Source: Duganella lactea (GTDB taxonomy: Bacteria; Pseudomonadota; Gammaproteobacteria; Burkholderiales; Burkholderiaceae_D). Taken from it: a DNA stretch of 64,000 nt. The first letter of the stretch is position 1; the number at the start of each line of letters is the position of its first letter. The position numbers were made by a program, and so were the translations under genes. Location of the stretch: NCBI RefSeq assembly GCF_009857505.1, contig NZ_WWCP01000011.1, positions 62,001 through 126,000 on the forward strand, written 5' to 3'. Below, in pieces: positions 36,250-45,379 of this stretch. The notes below the pieces were generated by a model. The model did no database searches. It saw only the letters and a list, made by a program, of their open reading frames with translations, and was not told the origin of the DNA.

Positions 36250-37179
36250 GAGTTTGCGCTGGCGTTCTTCGCGCGGGGTGTTGCCGAACAGCGCGCCGAA
36301 GGCGGTCGAGAAGTGCGAGCCGGAGGAGAAGCCGCACATCAGCCCCACCTGGACGATCGAATGGTTGGTTTCGAGCAAGAGCTGGCGCGCGCGCTGCAAC
36401 CGCAGCTCCAGGTAGTAGCGCGACGGCAGGCTGCCCAGGTATTGCTTGAACAGCCGCTCCAGCTGGCGCCGCGACAGGCCCACCAGGTTGGCGATGTCGT
36501 CGGTCGACAGCGGTTCTTCGATATTGGTTTCCATCAGCGTCACCGCTTCCGACAAGCGCGGCTGCAGCGCGCCGAAGCGGGCTTGCAGCGCCACGCGCTG
36601 GCGCTCTTCGCCGCCGCGCACGCGCTCGATGCACAGGCTTTCCTTGACGCTGGCCTGGACGCCGGCGCCGAACAGTTGCTCGATCAGCGTCAGCGCGAAG
36701 TCGATCGAGGCGGCGCCGCCGCAGCAGCTCAGGTGCCGGCCGTCCAGCGCGAACAGTTGCGGGGTCAGGATGGCGCGCTCGGTGACCGGGTCGCTGTCGG
36801 CCGCCAGCGCCCATGGCAGCGCGATGCGCACGCCACCCATCAGCCCGGCCCTGGCCAGCCACAGCACGCCGGCGCCGACGCCGCCCCAGTAGCTGGCGGA
36901 GCGGCAGCGCTCGATGACGGCGCGCGCCTGCTCGGCCGGCAGCGGCGGCTGTTGTTCATCCGCCACCAGCAGCGCGATGTCCCAGCCCGGCTGCGCCAGC
37001 ACCACCTGCGCCGGCGTCATGGTTTGCAATTGCAGCGCGTCGCGGCCGACCTGGGCGGCGGCCAGCCGCAGCGGCTGCACCAGCCCGGCCCAGCTCAGGG
37101 CGTCCGCCTCGCCGGCGTTGATCAGCAACAGCCGCAGGGGTTGCTGCCGGGCGAGACTGGAAAGGGGGGCAAAGGACAT
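36241..37179 (-). CDS. AraC/GlxA-type regulator of arginine catabolism (ArgR-like)
   Basis: A 312-residue regulator with an N-terminal DJ-1/PfpI-like domain (LRLLLINAGEADALSWAGL onward) and a C-terminal AraC double helix-turn-helix (DIANLVGLSRRQLERLFKQYLG; GFSSGSHFSTAFGALFGNTPREER). This architecture and the position just above astC match the Pseudomonas aeruginosa AraC-type ArgR that activates aru genes in response to arginine. It is unrelated to E. coli ArgR. The operon promoter lies within 100 bp of its stop, so autoregulation by read-through is possible. Confidence 0.83.
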   Translation of the reverse strand: MSFAPLSSLARQQPLRLLLINAGEADALSWAGLVQPLRLAAAQVGRDALQLQTMTPAQVVLAQPGWDIALLVADEQQPPLPAEQARAVIERCRSASYWGGVGAGVLWLARAGLMGGVRIALPWALAADSDPVTERAILTPQLFALDGRHLSCCGGAASIDFALTLIEQLFGAGVQASVKESLCIERVRGGEERQRVALQARFGALQPRLSEAVTLMETNIEEPLSTDDIANLVGLSRRQLERLFKQYLGSLPSRYYLELRLQRARQLLLETNHSIVQVGLMCGFSSGSHFSTAFGALFGNTPREERQRKLQA

Positions 37180-37246
37180 CAGCGGTTCGTGGCTTTCTTG
37201 GAAGTGCGCATAGTGTACCTCGCCGGAAAGCCGGATGCGAAGCGGC

Positions 37247-37252
37247 TATAAT
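37247..37252 (+). promoter_or_regulatory. -10 element giving a probable leaderless marR transcript
   Basis: A consensus TATAAT ends 8 bases before the ATG of the MarR gene. With a normal -10 to +1 distance, transcription would begin at or 1-3 bases before the start codon. No Shine-Dalgarno is present. Confidence 0.65.
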
Positions 37253-37260
37253 CTTGAACT

Positions 37261-37722
37261 ATGGGTGAACGCTTCTTGAAAAGCATCCGGCTGCTGGCCG
37301 AGTGTATGCAAGGCTACGAAAGGCTGTCCGGCGAGTATGTGCGCCGGTGCGGCCTGACGCACGCGCAGTTCGACATCATCGCCACGCTGGGCAACACGCC
37401 CGGCATGTCGTATAAGGAACTGGGCGACAAGACCTTGATCACCAAGGGCACGCTGACCGGCGTCATCGAGCGGCTGGAGCAAAAAGGCCTGGTCGAACGT
37501 CAGCGCAGCGACTGTGACAAACGTTCTTTCTTTGTGCGGCTGACCAAGGCGGGCGAGCAGACCTTCTGCACCGCGTTTCCGGCAGTCGTCGCGCAAAGCG
37601 GCAAAGTGTTCAAGGATTACTCCGAGGACGACTTTGCCCGGCTGGAAAGCGCGCTGTCCGCCCTCAAACAGGTGATCATGGCCGGCCAGGCAGCAAGTGC
37701 GCCCCACCGTGAATGCGATTAA
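37261..37722 (+). CDS. MarR-family transcriptional regulator
   Basis: A 153-residue winged-helix regulator. The recognition region is SYKELGDKTLITKGTLTGVIERLEQKGLVERQRSDCDKRSFFVRLT (about 50-95), with helices on each side for dimerisation. Several cysteines (C15, C30, C84 region, C103) could allow redox sensing. The transcript looks leaderless. It is divergent from the ArgR-like gene and 18 bp upstream of an unknown small gene that it may control. Confidence 0.87.
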   Translation: MGERFLKSIRLLAECMQGYERLSGEYVRRCGLTHAQFDIIATLGNTPGMSYKELGDKTLITKGTLTGVIERLEQKGLVERQRSDCDKRSFFVRLTKAGEQTFCTAFPAVVAQSGKVFKDYSEDDFARLESALSALKQVIMAGQAASAPHRECD

Positions 37723-37740
37723 AAAACCAAGGATACAGAT

Positions 37741-38022
37741 TTGAAAACCTCTCTGCTGGACGGCATTAAGCCTGCCAAATTCGACAAACATATCATCGGC
37801 AACCTGTTGCTGGACGTGGCGCCGCCGGACGAAGTGCGCCAGGAAGCGCTGATCGTCGGCGTGCGCAACGCCGACGGCCAGATCTACCGCCTGATCGGCG
37901 CCTCGACCCACAACAGTTTCATGAACGCGGTCGAGGAATTGTTCGACCTGGGCCTGACCGACGAGCTGCAGGAAACCGATGAGCCCGTAGAGGGCTGCGA
38001 CGCCATCTTCAGCGAGCAATAA
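37741..38022 (+). CDS. Hypothetical protein, 93 aa, TTG start
   Basis: A small acidic, soluble protein beginning at TTG (MKTSLLDGIKPAKFDKHIIGN), with AAGGA about 8 bp upstream and no better ATG. The segments NLLLDVAPPDEVRQEALIVGVRNADGQIYRLIGA and FMNAVEELFDLGL look like a small alpha/beta domain. The C-terminus is rich in Asp and Glu. It follows the MarR gene by 18 bp, so the two are probably cotranscribed. I do not recognise the family. Confidence 0.6.
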   Translation: MKTSLLDGIKPAKFDKHIIGNLLLDVAPPDEVRQEALIVGVRNADGQIYRLIGASTHNSFMNAVEELFDLGLTDELQETDEPVEGCDAIFSEQ

Positions 38023-38097
38023 CCAATTTGCTTGCTTGCGGGGAAAACCGTCATAAAAAGTCATGCTTTAAAAAGTTCCGCAAAGAAATATTGCGAG

Positions 38098-38103
38098 TAT
38101 AAT
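38098..38103 (+). promoter_or_regulatory. -10 element giving a probable leaderless HDOD-gene transcript
   Basis: A consensus TATAAT ends 8 bases before the ATG at 38112, the same spacing as at the MarR gene. No ribosome-binding site is visible. Confidence 0.6.
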
Positions 38104-38111
38104 TTTTGGCA

Positions 38112-38948
38112 ATGGACAGACTCGACGCCTTCAAGCATATCGCTGCTCAAGCGAGCCGGGGGGACATCACGTTCCCGGCCAACGTCAACGCTTCGCTGCG
38201 CCTGCAGCAGGCCTTGAATGACCCTGACTGCCACGTTGAAGAGGCAGCCAGGCTGATTCAGGCGGACCCGTTGCTGGCGGCGCGTAGCGTCGCCATCGCC
38301 AACTCGGTCGCCTACAACCGCTCCCGGACCGAAATTTCCAGCGTGCGCGCGGCCGTGCAGCGGCTCGGCGTGCGCACGCTGCAATCGCTGGTAGCGGCGC
38401 TGATCGTGCGCCAGATCGGCAGCCAGGTCAGCGAGCCGTCGCTGGCGGCCAAGATCAACCAGCTGTGGGAGCACACCGCCCATGTGGCCGCGCTGTCGCA
38501 GGTGATCGCGCGCCGCGTCACCCACGTCGATCCGGATACGGCGCTGTTCGCCGGCATCGTGCACGAGGTGGCCGGATTCTACATGCTGTCGCAGGCGGGC
38601 GACTATCCGCAGGCGATGGAAGGCGAGCCGGAGGATTGGGTCGAGCATGGCGAGATCGCCATCGGCCGTGGCGTGATGGCGCATCTGGGCGTGCCGGAGA
38701 GTGTGGTGCAGGCGATCGAGGCGATGTGGATCGGCTTGCGCGCGCTGCCGCCGGAGACCATGGGCGACACGCTGCTGCTGGCCAACGACCTGTCGCCGGT
38801 GCATTCGCCGCTGTATCAGCGCCCCGGCGCCGCCACCTTGCAAGGCGCGCGCACCATCGATTTCGTGGTCGGCGAAGGCACGCTGCACGCCATCATGACC
38901 GAGTCGGCGCAGGAAGTGCAGTCGCTGTACGCGGTGTTGATGCTGTAA
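38112..38948 (+). CDS. HDOD domain signalling protein
   Basis: A 278-residue soluble protein dominated by an HDOD domain (about residues 18-215), a catalytically altered HD fold found in signalling proteins. The motif area reads ALFAGIVHEVAGFYMLSQ and the HD-type Asp is replaced by Glu (VHEV). No GGDEF or EAL domain is attached. Likely roles are in regulating motility, stress or c-di-GMP-linked processes. The ATG at 38112 is preferred to the in-frame TTG at 38106. Confidence 0.82.
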   Translation: MDRLDAFKHIAAQASRGDITFPANVNASLRLQQALNDPDCHVEEAARLIQADPLLAARSVAIANSVAYNRSRTEISSVRAAVQRLGVRTLQSLVAALIVRQIGSQVSEPSLAAKINQLWEHTAHVAALSQVIARRVTHVDPDTALFAGIVHEVAGFYMLSQAGDYPQAMEGEPEDWVEHGEIAIGRGVMAHLGVPESVVQAIEAMWIGLRALPPETMGDTLLLANDLSPVHSPLYQRPGAATLQGARTIDFVVGEGTLHAIMTESAQEVQSLYAVLML

Positions 38949-38973
38949 AAAAAAAGCCCGCTAGGCAGCGGGC
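38947..38973 (-). terminator. Terminator of the YafY-family gene
   Basis: GCCCGCT/AGCGGGC stem (38956-38962 with 38967-38973), loop AGGC, followed on the minus strand by a run of nine T residues that overlaps the HDOD stop codon. Confidence 0.8.
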
Positions 38974-39075
38974 AAAGTCCAAAACTAGGGATCTCCTCCA
39001 GAGGAGACGGTTCCAGAATACTCCCCCGCCCGCTCGCACTCTGTGCGCTGGTTCACATAACGGGATGTTTCGCGG

Positions 39076-39771
39076 TTAATGCTCCTCGCGCAGGCCCAGC
39101 TCCTGTCGCCAGGTCTTCAGCAGCTCGCCGCGCCGCGCCGGATAGCGCTGGCCCAGCGATTCCACGGCGGCAATGCGGTCGATGCGGAAATGCCGGTACG
39201 CCTCGCGCAGCTCGCACCAGGCGGCCAGCAGGCGGCAGCCTTCGAGAAAAGCCAGCGCGAACGGCCACACCACCCGCTCGGACGGCGCGCCGTGCTCGTC
39301 GCGGTAGGACATGCGCAGCCGGTGCTGGTAACGGATGGCTTCGCGTACCGGTCGGACGTGGATATCGGTGGCGTCCGGCTGATTCTGGCCGATCGGCACC
39401 CACAAGCTGGTTTCGGCCATGTCGTCACGCAGGTCTTTCGGCGTGGCGGCGGCGATTTTCGCCAGCGCGTTGTTGGCGGCGGCGGCCAGCGCCTCGTCGC
39501 CTTGGCGGCGCACCCAGCGCGCGCCCAGCACCAGCGCCTCCAGCTCGTCGGCGCCGAACATCAGCGGCGGCAGGAAGAAGCCGCTCTTGAGCATGTAGCC
39601 GACGCCGGCCTCGCCCTGCACCGGCGCGCCGAGGCCGGCCAGCGTCTGGATGTCGCGGTAGATGGTGCGTTCGGAAACACCCAGCTGTTCAGCCAGGCGC
39701 GCGGCGGTGACGGGTCGCCGATAGCCGCGCATGGCGTCCATCAGCATGAAAAGGCGGCCGGTGCGGCTCAT
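39076..39771 (-). CDS. YafY-family HTH/WYL transcriptional regulator
   Basis: A 231-residue regulator. The N-terminal winged helix (RLAEQLGVSERTIYRDIQTLAGLG, about 25-48) is followed by a WYL-type ligand domain containing YQHRLRMSYRDEHG and VWPFALAFLEGCRLLAAWCELREAYRHFRIDRI. WYL proteins sense nucleotides or nucleic-acid signals in several systems. It follows eutC on the same strand, but a hairpin at 39812-39841 intervenes and a functional link is unproven. Confidence 0.85.
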   Translation of the reverse strand: MSRTGRLFMLMDAMRGYRRPVTAARLAEQLGVSERTIYRDIQTLAGLGAPVQGEAGVGYMLKSGFFLPPLMFGADELEALVLGARWVRRQGDEALAAAANNALAKIAAATPKDLRDDMAETSLWVPIGQNQPDATDIHVRPVREAIRYQHRLRMSYRDEHGAPSERVVWPFALAFLEGCRLLAAWCELREAYRHFRIDRIAAVESLGQRYPARRGELLKTWRQELGLREEH

Positions 39772-39811
39772 GGTGCGGTCTCACTCCACGGTGATTGATA
39801 CAAGCGGTGAA

Positions 39812-39841
39812 GCTTGACCGCTGCCGGGCCGCCGGTCAAGC
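39812..39841. terminator. Hairpin after eutC
   Basis: GCTTGACCG (39812-39820) and CGGTCAAGC (39833-39841) form a 9-bp stem with a GC-rich 12-base loop just after the eutC stop. The missing T-run makes its terminator role uncertain. Confidence 0.45.
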
Positions 39842-39844
39842 AGC

Positions 39845-40648
39845 TCACTCCAGCAGAAAGTTGCGCGGTGACGCCTCCAGGCTGGACCGCAGCTGCGCCG
39901 TCTCGTCCTTGAGGGCGACGCCCGACACCTGGCGGCGACGCGCCTCGCTCAGCAGATAATGCAGCTTGAACGCCGCCGCCTCGTAATCCAAGCCCTGCGG
40001 ACGGACGTTGGAAATGCAGTTGCGGCCGGCATCGCTGAGCCCAAGTCGCGGCGCCCAGCTCAGGTACAAGCCCATGCTGTCGGGCGAGCTCAGACCGGGA
40101 CGTTCGCCGATCAACACCACCACCATGCGCGCGCCCAGCAGTTCGCCGACCTCATCCCCCACCGCCACCCGTCCCTGACGGACCACGCTGAGCGGCGCCA
40201 GCGTCCAGTGCTCCAGCGCCAGCCGCGCCCGCAAGGCGTGCAGCAGCGGCGCGGCGTTTTGCGCCAGCGCCAGCGAGGACAGGCCGTCCGCCAGCACCAG
40301 CGCCAGGTCGACTCCGGCCGGGTCGCGCGGCAAGGCTTGCAGTTGCGCGCGCGAGGCCGCGTCGAGCCGCCGCCCCAGATCAGGCCGTTGCAGATAAACG
40401 CTGCGGCTGGATGCCGCGCTGTGCAGTTCCAGCAGCGGGCCGGGCAGATCCAGCGCCGCCAGCGCCGGCCGCAACGCCGCCACGTCCAGCGGCGCGTGCA
40501 CGGCGTCGCGCGCGCGCGCATGATCGAGCTGGAAGGCCAGTTGCGCGGCGGTAGGCAGGCTGACGCCGGCGCGGCCAAGGCCGATGCGCGCGTCGGTGTG
40601 GCGGCGCAGCGCGCGCCAGGGGTTCTCAACCACCAGGTCTGATTTCAT
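39845..40648 (-). CDS. eutC: Ethanolamine ammonia-lyase small subunit
   Basis: A 267-residue subunit that binds adenosylcobalamin with EutB. Family segments seen are [20 protein letters not shown] at the N-terminus, [24 protein letters not shown] and [24 protein letters not shown]. It cleaves ethanolamine to acetaldehyde and ammonia. It starts 10 bp after the eutB stop. No microcompartment shell genes are present, so the enzyme works free in the cytosol, as in Pseudomonas. Confidence 0.95.
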   Translation of the reverse strand: MKSDLVVENPWRALRRHTDARIGLGRAGVSLPTAAQLAFQLDHARARDAVHAPLDVAALRPALAALDLPGPLLELHSAASSRSVYLQRPDLGRRLDAASRAQLQALPRDPAGVDLALVLADGLSSLALAQNAAPLLHALRARLALEHWTLAPLSVVRQGRVAVGDEVGELLGARMVVVLIGERPGLSSPDSMGLYLSWAPRLGLSDAGRNCISNVRPQGLDYEAAAFKLHYLLSEARRRQVSGVALKDETAQLRSSLEASPRNFLLE

Positions 40649-40658
40649 CGGCGCTCCG

Positions 40659-42050
40659 TCAAGCCAGGCGCGACAGCGCGCGTGCGAACGCCGGCGGCAG
40701 CGTTGCCGCCGGCGTGGCCGCCTCGTCGCTGGTGAAAATCGCCATCTGCCGCAGCCAGGCCTCGAATTCAGGCGCCGGCTTCAGGCCCAGCACGCGGCGC
40801 GCGTACAGCGCGTCGTGGAACGAGGTGGTCTGGTAGTTCAGCATGATGTCGTCCGAGCCGGGGATGCCCATGACAAAGGTGCAGCCGGCCGTGCCCAGCA
40901 GCGTCAGCAGCACATCCATATCGTCCTGGTCGGCCTCGGCATGGTTGGTGTAGCACACATCGCAACCCATCGGCAGGCCCAGCAGCTTGGCGCAGAAATG
41001 GTCCTCCAGCCCGGCCCGCACAATCTGCTTGCCGTCGTACAGATACTCGGGACCGATGAAGCCGACCACCGAGTTGACCAGCAGCGGTGCGTAGGCGCGC
41101 GCCACCGCATAGGCGCGCGCCTCGCAGGTCTGCTGGTCGACGCCATGGTGGGCGTTGGCCGACAGCGCGCTGCCCTGCCCGGTTTCAAAATACATGACGT
41201 TGTTGCCAACGCTGCCGCGCCCCAGCGACAGCGCCGCCTGTTGCGCCTCCGCCAGCAGCGCCAGGTTGATGCCGAAGCCGGCGTTGGCGGCCTCGGTGCC
41301 GGCGATCGACTGGAACACCAGGTCCACTGGCGCGCCGCGCTCGATGGCGGCGAGGGTGTTGGTCACATGGGTCAGCACGCAAGACTGGGTCGGGATGCCA
41401 TAGCGGTCAATGATCTCGTCCAGCATGGTGACGATCTGGATCACCTGCGGCACGTTGTCGGTGGCCGGATTGATGCCGATGACGGCGTCGCCGCTGCCGT
41501 ACAGCAGGCCGTCGAGCACGCTGGCGGCGATGCCGGTGGCGTCGTCGGTCGGGTGGTTCGGCTGCAGCCGGGTCGACAAGCGCCCCGGCAGGCCGATGGT
41601 GTTGCGGAAGGCAGTGACCACGCGGCATTTCCTGGCCACCAGGATCAAATCCTGCACCCGCATCAGCTTGGAGACCGCCGCCGCCATTTCCGGCGTGACG
41701 CCGGGCGCCACCGCGGCCAGCGCGGCGCTGTCGGCGGCGTCGCCCAGCAGCCAGTTGCGAAAGTCGCCCACGGTCAGATGGGCGATGGCGGCGAAGGCGG
41801 CGCGGTCGTGGCGGTCGATGATCAGCCGCGTCACCTCGTCGTTCTCGTAGGGAATCAGCGCCTGCCGCAGAAACACGCTGAGCGGCAGGGCGGCCAGCGT
41901 CATCTGCGCCGCCACGCGCTCCTCGGCGGTGGCGGCGGCCAGCCCGGCCAGATAGTCGCCGGAACGGGCCGGCGTGGCCTTCGCCATCAAGTCCTTCAGG
42001 TCGCGGAACTGATATGTCCTGCTGCCCACCATGTGCGAAAAACTGCTCAT
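40659..42050 (-). CDS. eutB: Ethanolamine ammonia-lyase large subunit
   Basis: A 463-residue TIM-barrel catalytic subunit. Visible landmarks are [22 protein letters not shown], the substrate region [27 protein letters not shown] and [22 protein letters not shown]. It requires coenzyme B12, yet no cobalamin riboswitch or biosynthesis gene lies here. The start at 42050 is chosen for [13 protein letters not shown]; an internal Met six residues later is possible. It follows the porin-like gene by 23 bp. Confidence 0.96.
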   Translation of the reverse strand: MSSFSHMVGSRTYQFRDLKDLMAKATPARSGDYLAGLAAATAEERVAAQMTLAALPLSVFLRQALIPYENDEVTRLIIDRHDRAAFAAIAHLTVGDFRNWLLGDAADSAALAAVAPGVTPEMAAAVSKLMRVQDLILVARKCRVVTAFRNTIGLPGRLSTRLQPNHPTDDATGIAASVLDGLLYGSGDAVIGINPATDNVPQVIQIVTMLDEIIDRYGIPTQSCVLTHVTNTLAAIERGAPVDLVFQSIAGTEAANAGFGINLALLAEAQQAALSLGRGSVGNNVMYFETGQGSALSANAHHGVDQQTCEARAYAVARAYAPLLVNSVVGFIGPEYLYDGKQIVRAGLEDHFCAKLLGLPMGCDVCYTNHAEADQDDMDVLLTLLGTAGCTFVMGIPGSDDIMLNYQTTSFHDALYARRVLGLKPAPEFEAWLRQMAIFTSDEAATPAATLPPAFARALSRLA

Positions 42051-42073
42051 GCCCCCCCTCCGCGCTGCGCTAT

Positions 42074-42883
42074 TCAGAAATTGCGGGTCACCGACAGCAA
42101 CAGCCGTTTCTGCGCCACATACTTGCCGCTGCCATCGGCATTGTAGAAGGTCCACAACGGCGTGCCATCGCGCTCTTGCTTGCCGCTGTTGTACACGGCG
42201 GCGGCCGAAAACGCCCAGTTGCCCGCCGTCTTGGTCACGCCCGCCTTGACGTCGTAGAAATTGTACATGCCCAGATTGCGCACGCTCTGGCGGCCGGCGT
42301 GCAGATTCAGCGTCAGGCCCGGCGCCAGTTCCGGATTCCAGTTGACCTCGCCATACAGCGAGCCGCGCGTGTCGACCTGCCGGCCGCTGAACGGATCGGT
42401 GGTGAAGCCGAACCAGTACTTGCTCAGCGTTACCCAGCCGGTGACATTGAACGCGCCGGTGTTCCAGGCCAGCTTGGCGTCCTGGCTATGGTACTTGATG
42501 TCCTTGCCGCCCGCCGGGTAATGCGCGCCGGGGAACCAATAAGTGACGACGCCGGCGTCGAGCGTGCTGTCGGCCCCCACGGGCGCGCGGTAGCCGCCGT
42601 AGACGTCGATCTCGGCGCCGCCGCCGTTGTTATAGGCCGCGTGCGAGACGCCGGAGCCGAACAGGCCGACATACCAGCCGCTGGCGTGGGTGAAGTCCAG
42701 GTTGGCCTGCGCGGTCGGCTTGGCCTGGGTTTGCGAGATGCTGCGGAACAGGTAATCGGACACCACGGTGACATTGCCGGTGTCGGTCCATGCCGGCGCC
42801 GGATCGGCGGCGAAGGCGCCGCCGCTGACGGCGGCCAGCGTGAGAAGGGTCAGGGTACGGACGCGGGTGCGAGTAAGGGTCAT
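42074..42883 (-). CDS. TorF-family putative outer-membrane channel
   Basis: A 269-residue protein with a signal peptide cleaved near AFAADPAP and a beta-barrel pattern ending in SVTRNF with terminal Phe. The opening VTVVSDYLFRSISQTQAKPTAQANLDF is typical of the TorF (Gcw_chp) family. A CTGGAGAC ribosome-binding site precedes the ATG. Its place between the ethanolamine permease and eutBC suggests a channel for ethanolamine or its phospholipid precursors across the outer membrane; that role is inference from position. Confidence 0.8.
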   Translation of the reverse strand: MTLTRTRVRTLTLLTLAAVSGGAFAADPAPAWTDTGNVTVVSDYLFRSISQTQAKPTAQANLDFTHASGWYVGLFGSGVSHAAYNNGGGAEIDVYGGYRAPVGADSTLDAGVVTYWFPGAHYPAGGKDIKYHSQDAKLAWNTGAFNVTGWVTLSKYWFGFTTDPFSGRQVDTRGSLYGEVNWNPELAPGLTLNLHAGRQSVRNLGMYNFYDVKAGVTKTAGNWAFSAAAVYNSGKQERDGTPLWTFYNADGSGKYVAQKRLLLSVTRNF

Positions 42884-42923
42884 GCGTAGTCTCCAGGGTT
42901 AAGCGGATAGGCGGATTAGCGGA

Positions 42924-44297
42924 TTAAGCGGCGGCGTGCCGGATGCGGTTGCTCTTGGTGGCGAGGAAGAAGCCATAGCCCACCGCGAGGAAGGCGGCGA
43001 ACAGGCCGAAGATCAGCGGGTTGTAATAGATCATGGTCACCATGCACACGCAGGCGCCGGCCAGCGCGATGGCCGGGAACAGCGGGAAGAACGGTGCGCG
43101 GAAGGGCCGCGCCATGGCCGGCTCGGCGCGGCGCAGCTTGAACAGGCTGAGCATGCTGAGGATGTACATGGTGATGGCGCCGAACACCGACATGGTGACG
43201 ATGTTGGCGGTCAGCGTCTGGCCGCCAAACTTGATCAGCTCGTCGCTGTAGATGGCGGCGATGCCGACCACGCCGCCGGCGATGATGGCGCGGTGCGGCG
43301 TCTTGAAGCGCGGATGCACGGCGGCCAGGTAGCGCGGCAGGTAGGCCTCGCGCGCCAGCGCATAGATCTGCCGCGAGTAACCGAGGATGATGCCGTGGAA
43401 CGAGGCGATCAAGCCGAACAGGCCCAGCCACACCAGCATGTGCAGCCACTTGCTGTGCTCGCCCACGATCAGCTTCATCGCCTGCGGCAGCGGGTCGTTG
43501 ATGTTGGCCAGCTTGGTCCAGTCGCCGGCGCCGCCGGCAAACACCATGACGCCGATCGCCAGCAACACCAGGGTGATGATGCCGGTGATATAGGCGATCG
43601 GAATCGAACGGCTCGGCTCCTTGGCCTCCTCGGCCGCCATCGCCACGCCCTCGATCGCCAGGAAGAACCAGATGGCGAACGGAATCGCGGCAAACATGCC
43701 GGGGATGGCCAGCGCGCTGAAGCTGTCGTGGCCGGCCCAGCCACCCTTGGTGAAGTTGGTCATCGAGAAGCCCGGCGCCACCACGCCCATGAACACCAGC
43801 AGCTCGAAGATGGCCAGCAGCGCCATCAGCAGTTCAAAGCTGGCGGCGATCTGCACACCGACGATATTGAGCGTCATGAAGACCAGGTAGGCGCCGACCG
43901 CCGCCAGCTTGGGGTCGATGGTCGGAAACTGCACGTTGAGGTAGGCGCCGATGGCCAGCGCGATCGCCGGCGGCGCGAACACGAATTCGATCAAGGTCGC
44001 GGCGCCGGCCAGATAGCCGCCCAGCGGACCAAACGCGCGCTTGCTGTAGGCAAACGGGCCGCCGGCATGCGGGATCGACGTGGTCAGCTCGGTGAAGCTG
44101 AAGATGAAGGTGATGTACATCACGGCGACACACAGCGCGGTGATGATGAAGCCCAGCGTGCCGGCCGAGGCCCAGCCATAGCTCCAGCCAAAGTATTCGC
44201 CCGAAATCACCAGGCCGACCGCGATGCCCCATAGCTGGAAAGTACCCAGTGACTTCTGTAGCGCCGGGGAAGCCCCGGCTGCCGGTTGTGCGCTCAT
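42924..44297 (-). CDS. eat: Ethanolamine permease
   Basis: A 457-residue APC-superfamily transporter with 12 helices. The N-terminal GIAVGLVISGEYFGWSYGW and ELTTSIPHAGGPFAYSKRAFGPLGGYLAGAATLIEF are characteristic of Eat. It takes up ethanolamine for EutBC. A TAGGAGAATA ribosome-binding site precedes the ATG. It is the first gene of the operon and divergent from an AraC regulator. A -10-like TATACT lies at 44339-44344 on the minus strand. Confidence 0.93.
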   Translation of the reverse strand: MSAQPAAGASPALQKSLGTFQLWGIAVGLVISGEYFGWSYGWASAGTLGFIITALCVAVMYITFIFSFTELTTSIPHAGGPFAYSKRAFGPLGGYLAGAATLIEFVFAPPAIALAIGAYLNVQFPTIDPKLAAVGAYLVFMTLNIVGVQIAASFELLMALLAIFELLVFMGVVAPGFSMTNFTKGGWAGHDSFSALAIPGMFAAIPFAIWFFLAIEGVAMAAEEAKEPSRSIPIAYITGIITLVLLAIGVMVFAGGAGDWTKLANINDPLPQAMKLIVGEHSKWLHMLVWLGLFGLIASFHGIILGYSRQIYALAREAYLPRYLAAVHPRFKTPHRAIIAGGVVGIAAIYSDELIKFGGQTLTANIVTMSVFGAITMYILSMLSLFKLRRAEPAMARPFRAPFFPLFPAIALAGACVCMVTMIYYNPLIFGLFAAFLAVGYGFFLATKSNRIRHAAA

Positions 44298-44347
44298 CTT
44301 ATTCTCCTAAATAGCGGGTATGGAAGTTGCTCGATTTGAGTATAGGA

Positions 44348-44397
44348 GCGCGTGCGGCGCCGCCGTTATAGGAAATCGGCAAACCTGCGGCACGCGC
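44348..44397. promoter_or_regulatory. Inverted repeat in the eat/AraC divergent region
   Basis: GCGCGTGC (44348-44355) is repeated in reverse complement as GCACGCGC (44390-44397), just upstream of the likely eat -10, which lacks a good -35. This suits an activator site for the adjacent AraC protein; the assignment is inferred from position. Confidence 0.45.
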
Positions 44398-44422
44398 AAA
44401 AACAACCACAGCAGGAATCGAC

Positions 44423-45379
44423 ATGCACCACACCGGCACACTCCTCCCGCACCAACAGAGCGCCATCCGCACAGTGCTGGCGCACGATGCCGACCAGTTG
44501 GCGAGCGAACTGACCAACTGGCACCAGTGTTACGACCAGATCAGCGCCGGCCTGTTCCACGGCGCGCTGACCGAGTTGCGCTTGCCGGAGCTGCAAGTGT
44601 TTCGTGAGGATCTGAATCAGGCAGTGCGGCAGTCCTGCCGGGTGTGGCCGGACGCCATCTGGTTCGGCCTGCCCGAACACGGCGCGCTAACGCGCATCAA
44701 CGGCCGCCAGGTGGAAGCGGACTGGATCATGGTGCAGCCCGGCAATGTGGAATTTGAACTGGTGACGCCGGCGGCCTACCGCATCTACGGCATCGTGGTC
44801 AGCCGCCAGTCGCTGGTGGAGGCGGCGCGCCGCCAGGGCTGCCAGATCGACTGGCAACGGCTGCGGTCGGCCGAGGTGCTGCGGGTCGACCGTGACGCGC
44901 GCGCCGCCTGCGCGCGCCTGCTGGCGCGGCTGCTGCCGGAGGCCGGCGCCAGCTTGCCGGCGGACGCGGGCGGCCCATGGCGGCAGGACGTGCTGTCAGC
45001 ACTGCTCGACATGCTGGACCAGCGCTGCGTCGAACCGGCGCTGGCCGCCAGCCTGCAACGCCGCCGCCAGACGGTGGCGCGGGTGCGCGACTACATCGCG
45101 GCCCACCACGGCGACAGCATCACGGTACCGGCGCTGTGCGCGCAGGCGCACGTCAGCCGGCGCACGCTGCAATACTGTTTCGAGGATGTGCTGGGCATGA
45201 GCCCGCTCGCCTACCTGCGCACGGTGCGGCTGAACGGCGTGCGGCGCCAGCTGCGGGACGGCCGCGCCATCGGCGAGCTGGCCGGCGAGTGGGGGCTGTG
45301 CAACTTCAGCCAGTTCTCGTCCGACTACCGCAAGCTGTTCGGCCTCAGCCCATCTGCCGCGCTGAAGCGGCGCGGCTAA
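44423..45379 (+). CDS. AraC-family activator of ethanolamine genes (EutR/EatR-like)
   Basis: A 318-residue regulator with an N-terminal sensor domain (about 1-200) and a C-terminal AraC DNA-binding domain (VRDYIAAHHGDSITVPALCAQAHVSRRTLQYCFEDVLG; AGEWGLCNFSQFSSDYRKLFGLSPSAALKRR). Divergence from eat and a shared 125-bp promoter region make it the probable ethanolamine-responsive activator, as EutR is in E. coli (with B12) and EatR in Pseudomonas. The ligand is not visible in the sequence. Confidence 0.83.
   Translation: MHHTGTLLPHQQSAIRTVLAHDADQLASELTNWHQCYDQISAGLFHGALTELRLPELQVFREDLNQAVRQSCRVWPDAIWFGLPEHGALTRINGRQVEADWIMVQPGNVEFELVTPAAYRIYGIVVSRQSLVEAARRQGCQIDWQRLRSAEVLRVDRDARAACARLLARLLPEAGASLPADAGGPWRQDVLSALLDMLDQRCVEPALAASLQRRRQTVARVRDYIAAHHGDSITVPALCAQAHVSRRTLQYCFEDVLGMSPLAYLRTVRLNGVRRQLRDGRAIGELAGEWGLCNFSQFSSDYRKLFGLSPSAALKRRG

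Noticed and set aside
40659..42073. Cobalamin riboswitch expected near the B12-dependent ethanolamine genes
   Set aside because: The 23-bp gap before eutB is too short and no B12-box-like sequence was seen before eat.
42884..42923. Short GCGGAT direct repeats between the porin-like gene and eat as a CRISPR-like array
   Set aside because: The units are 6-8 bp, irregular and without spacers; chance or slippage in a GC-rich gap.
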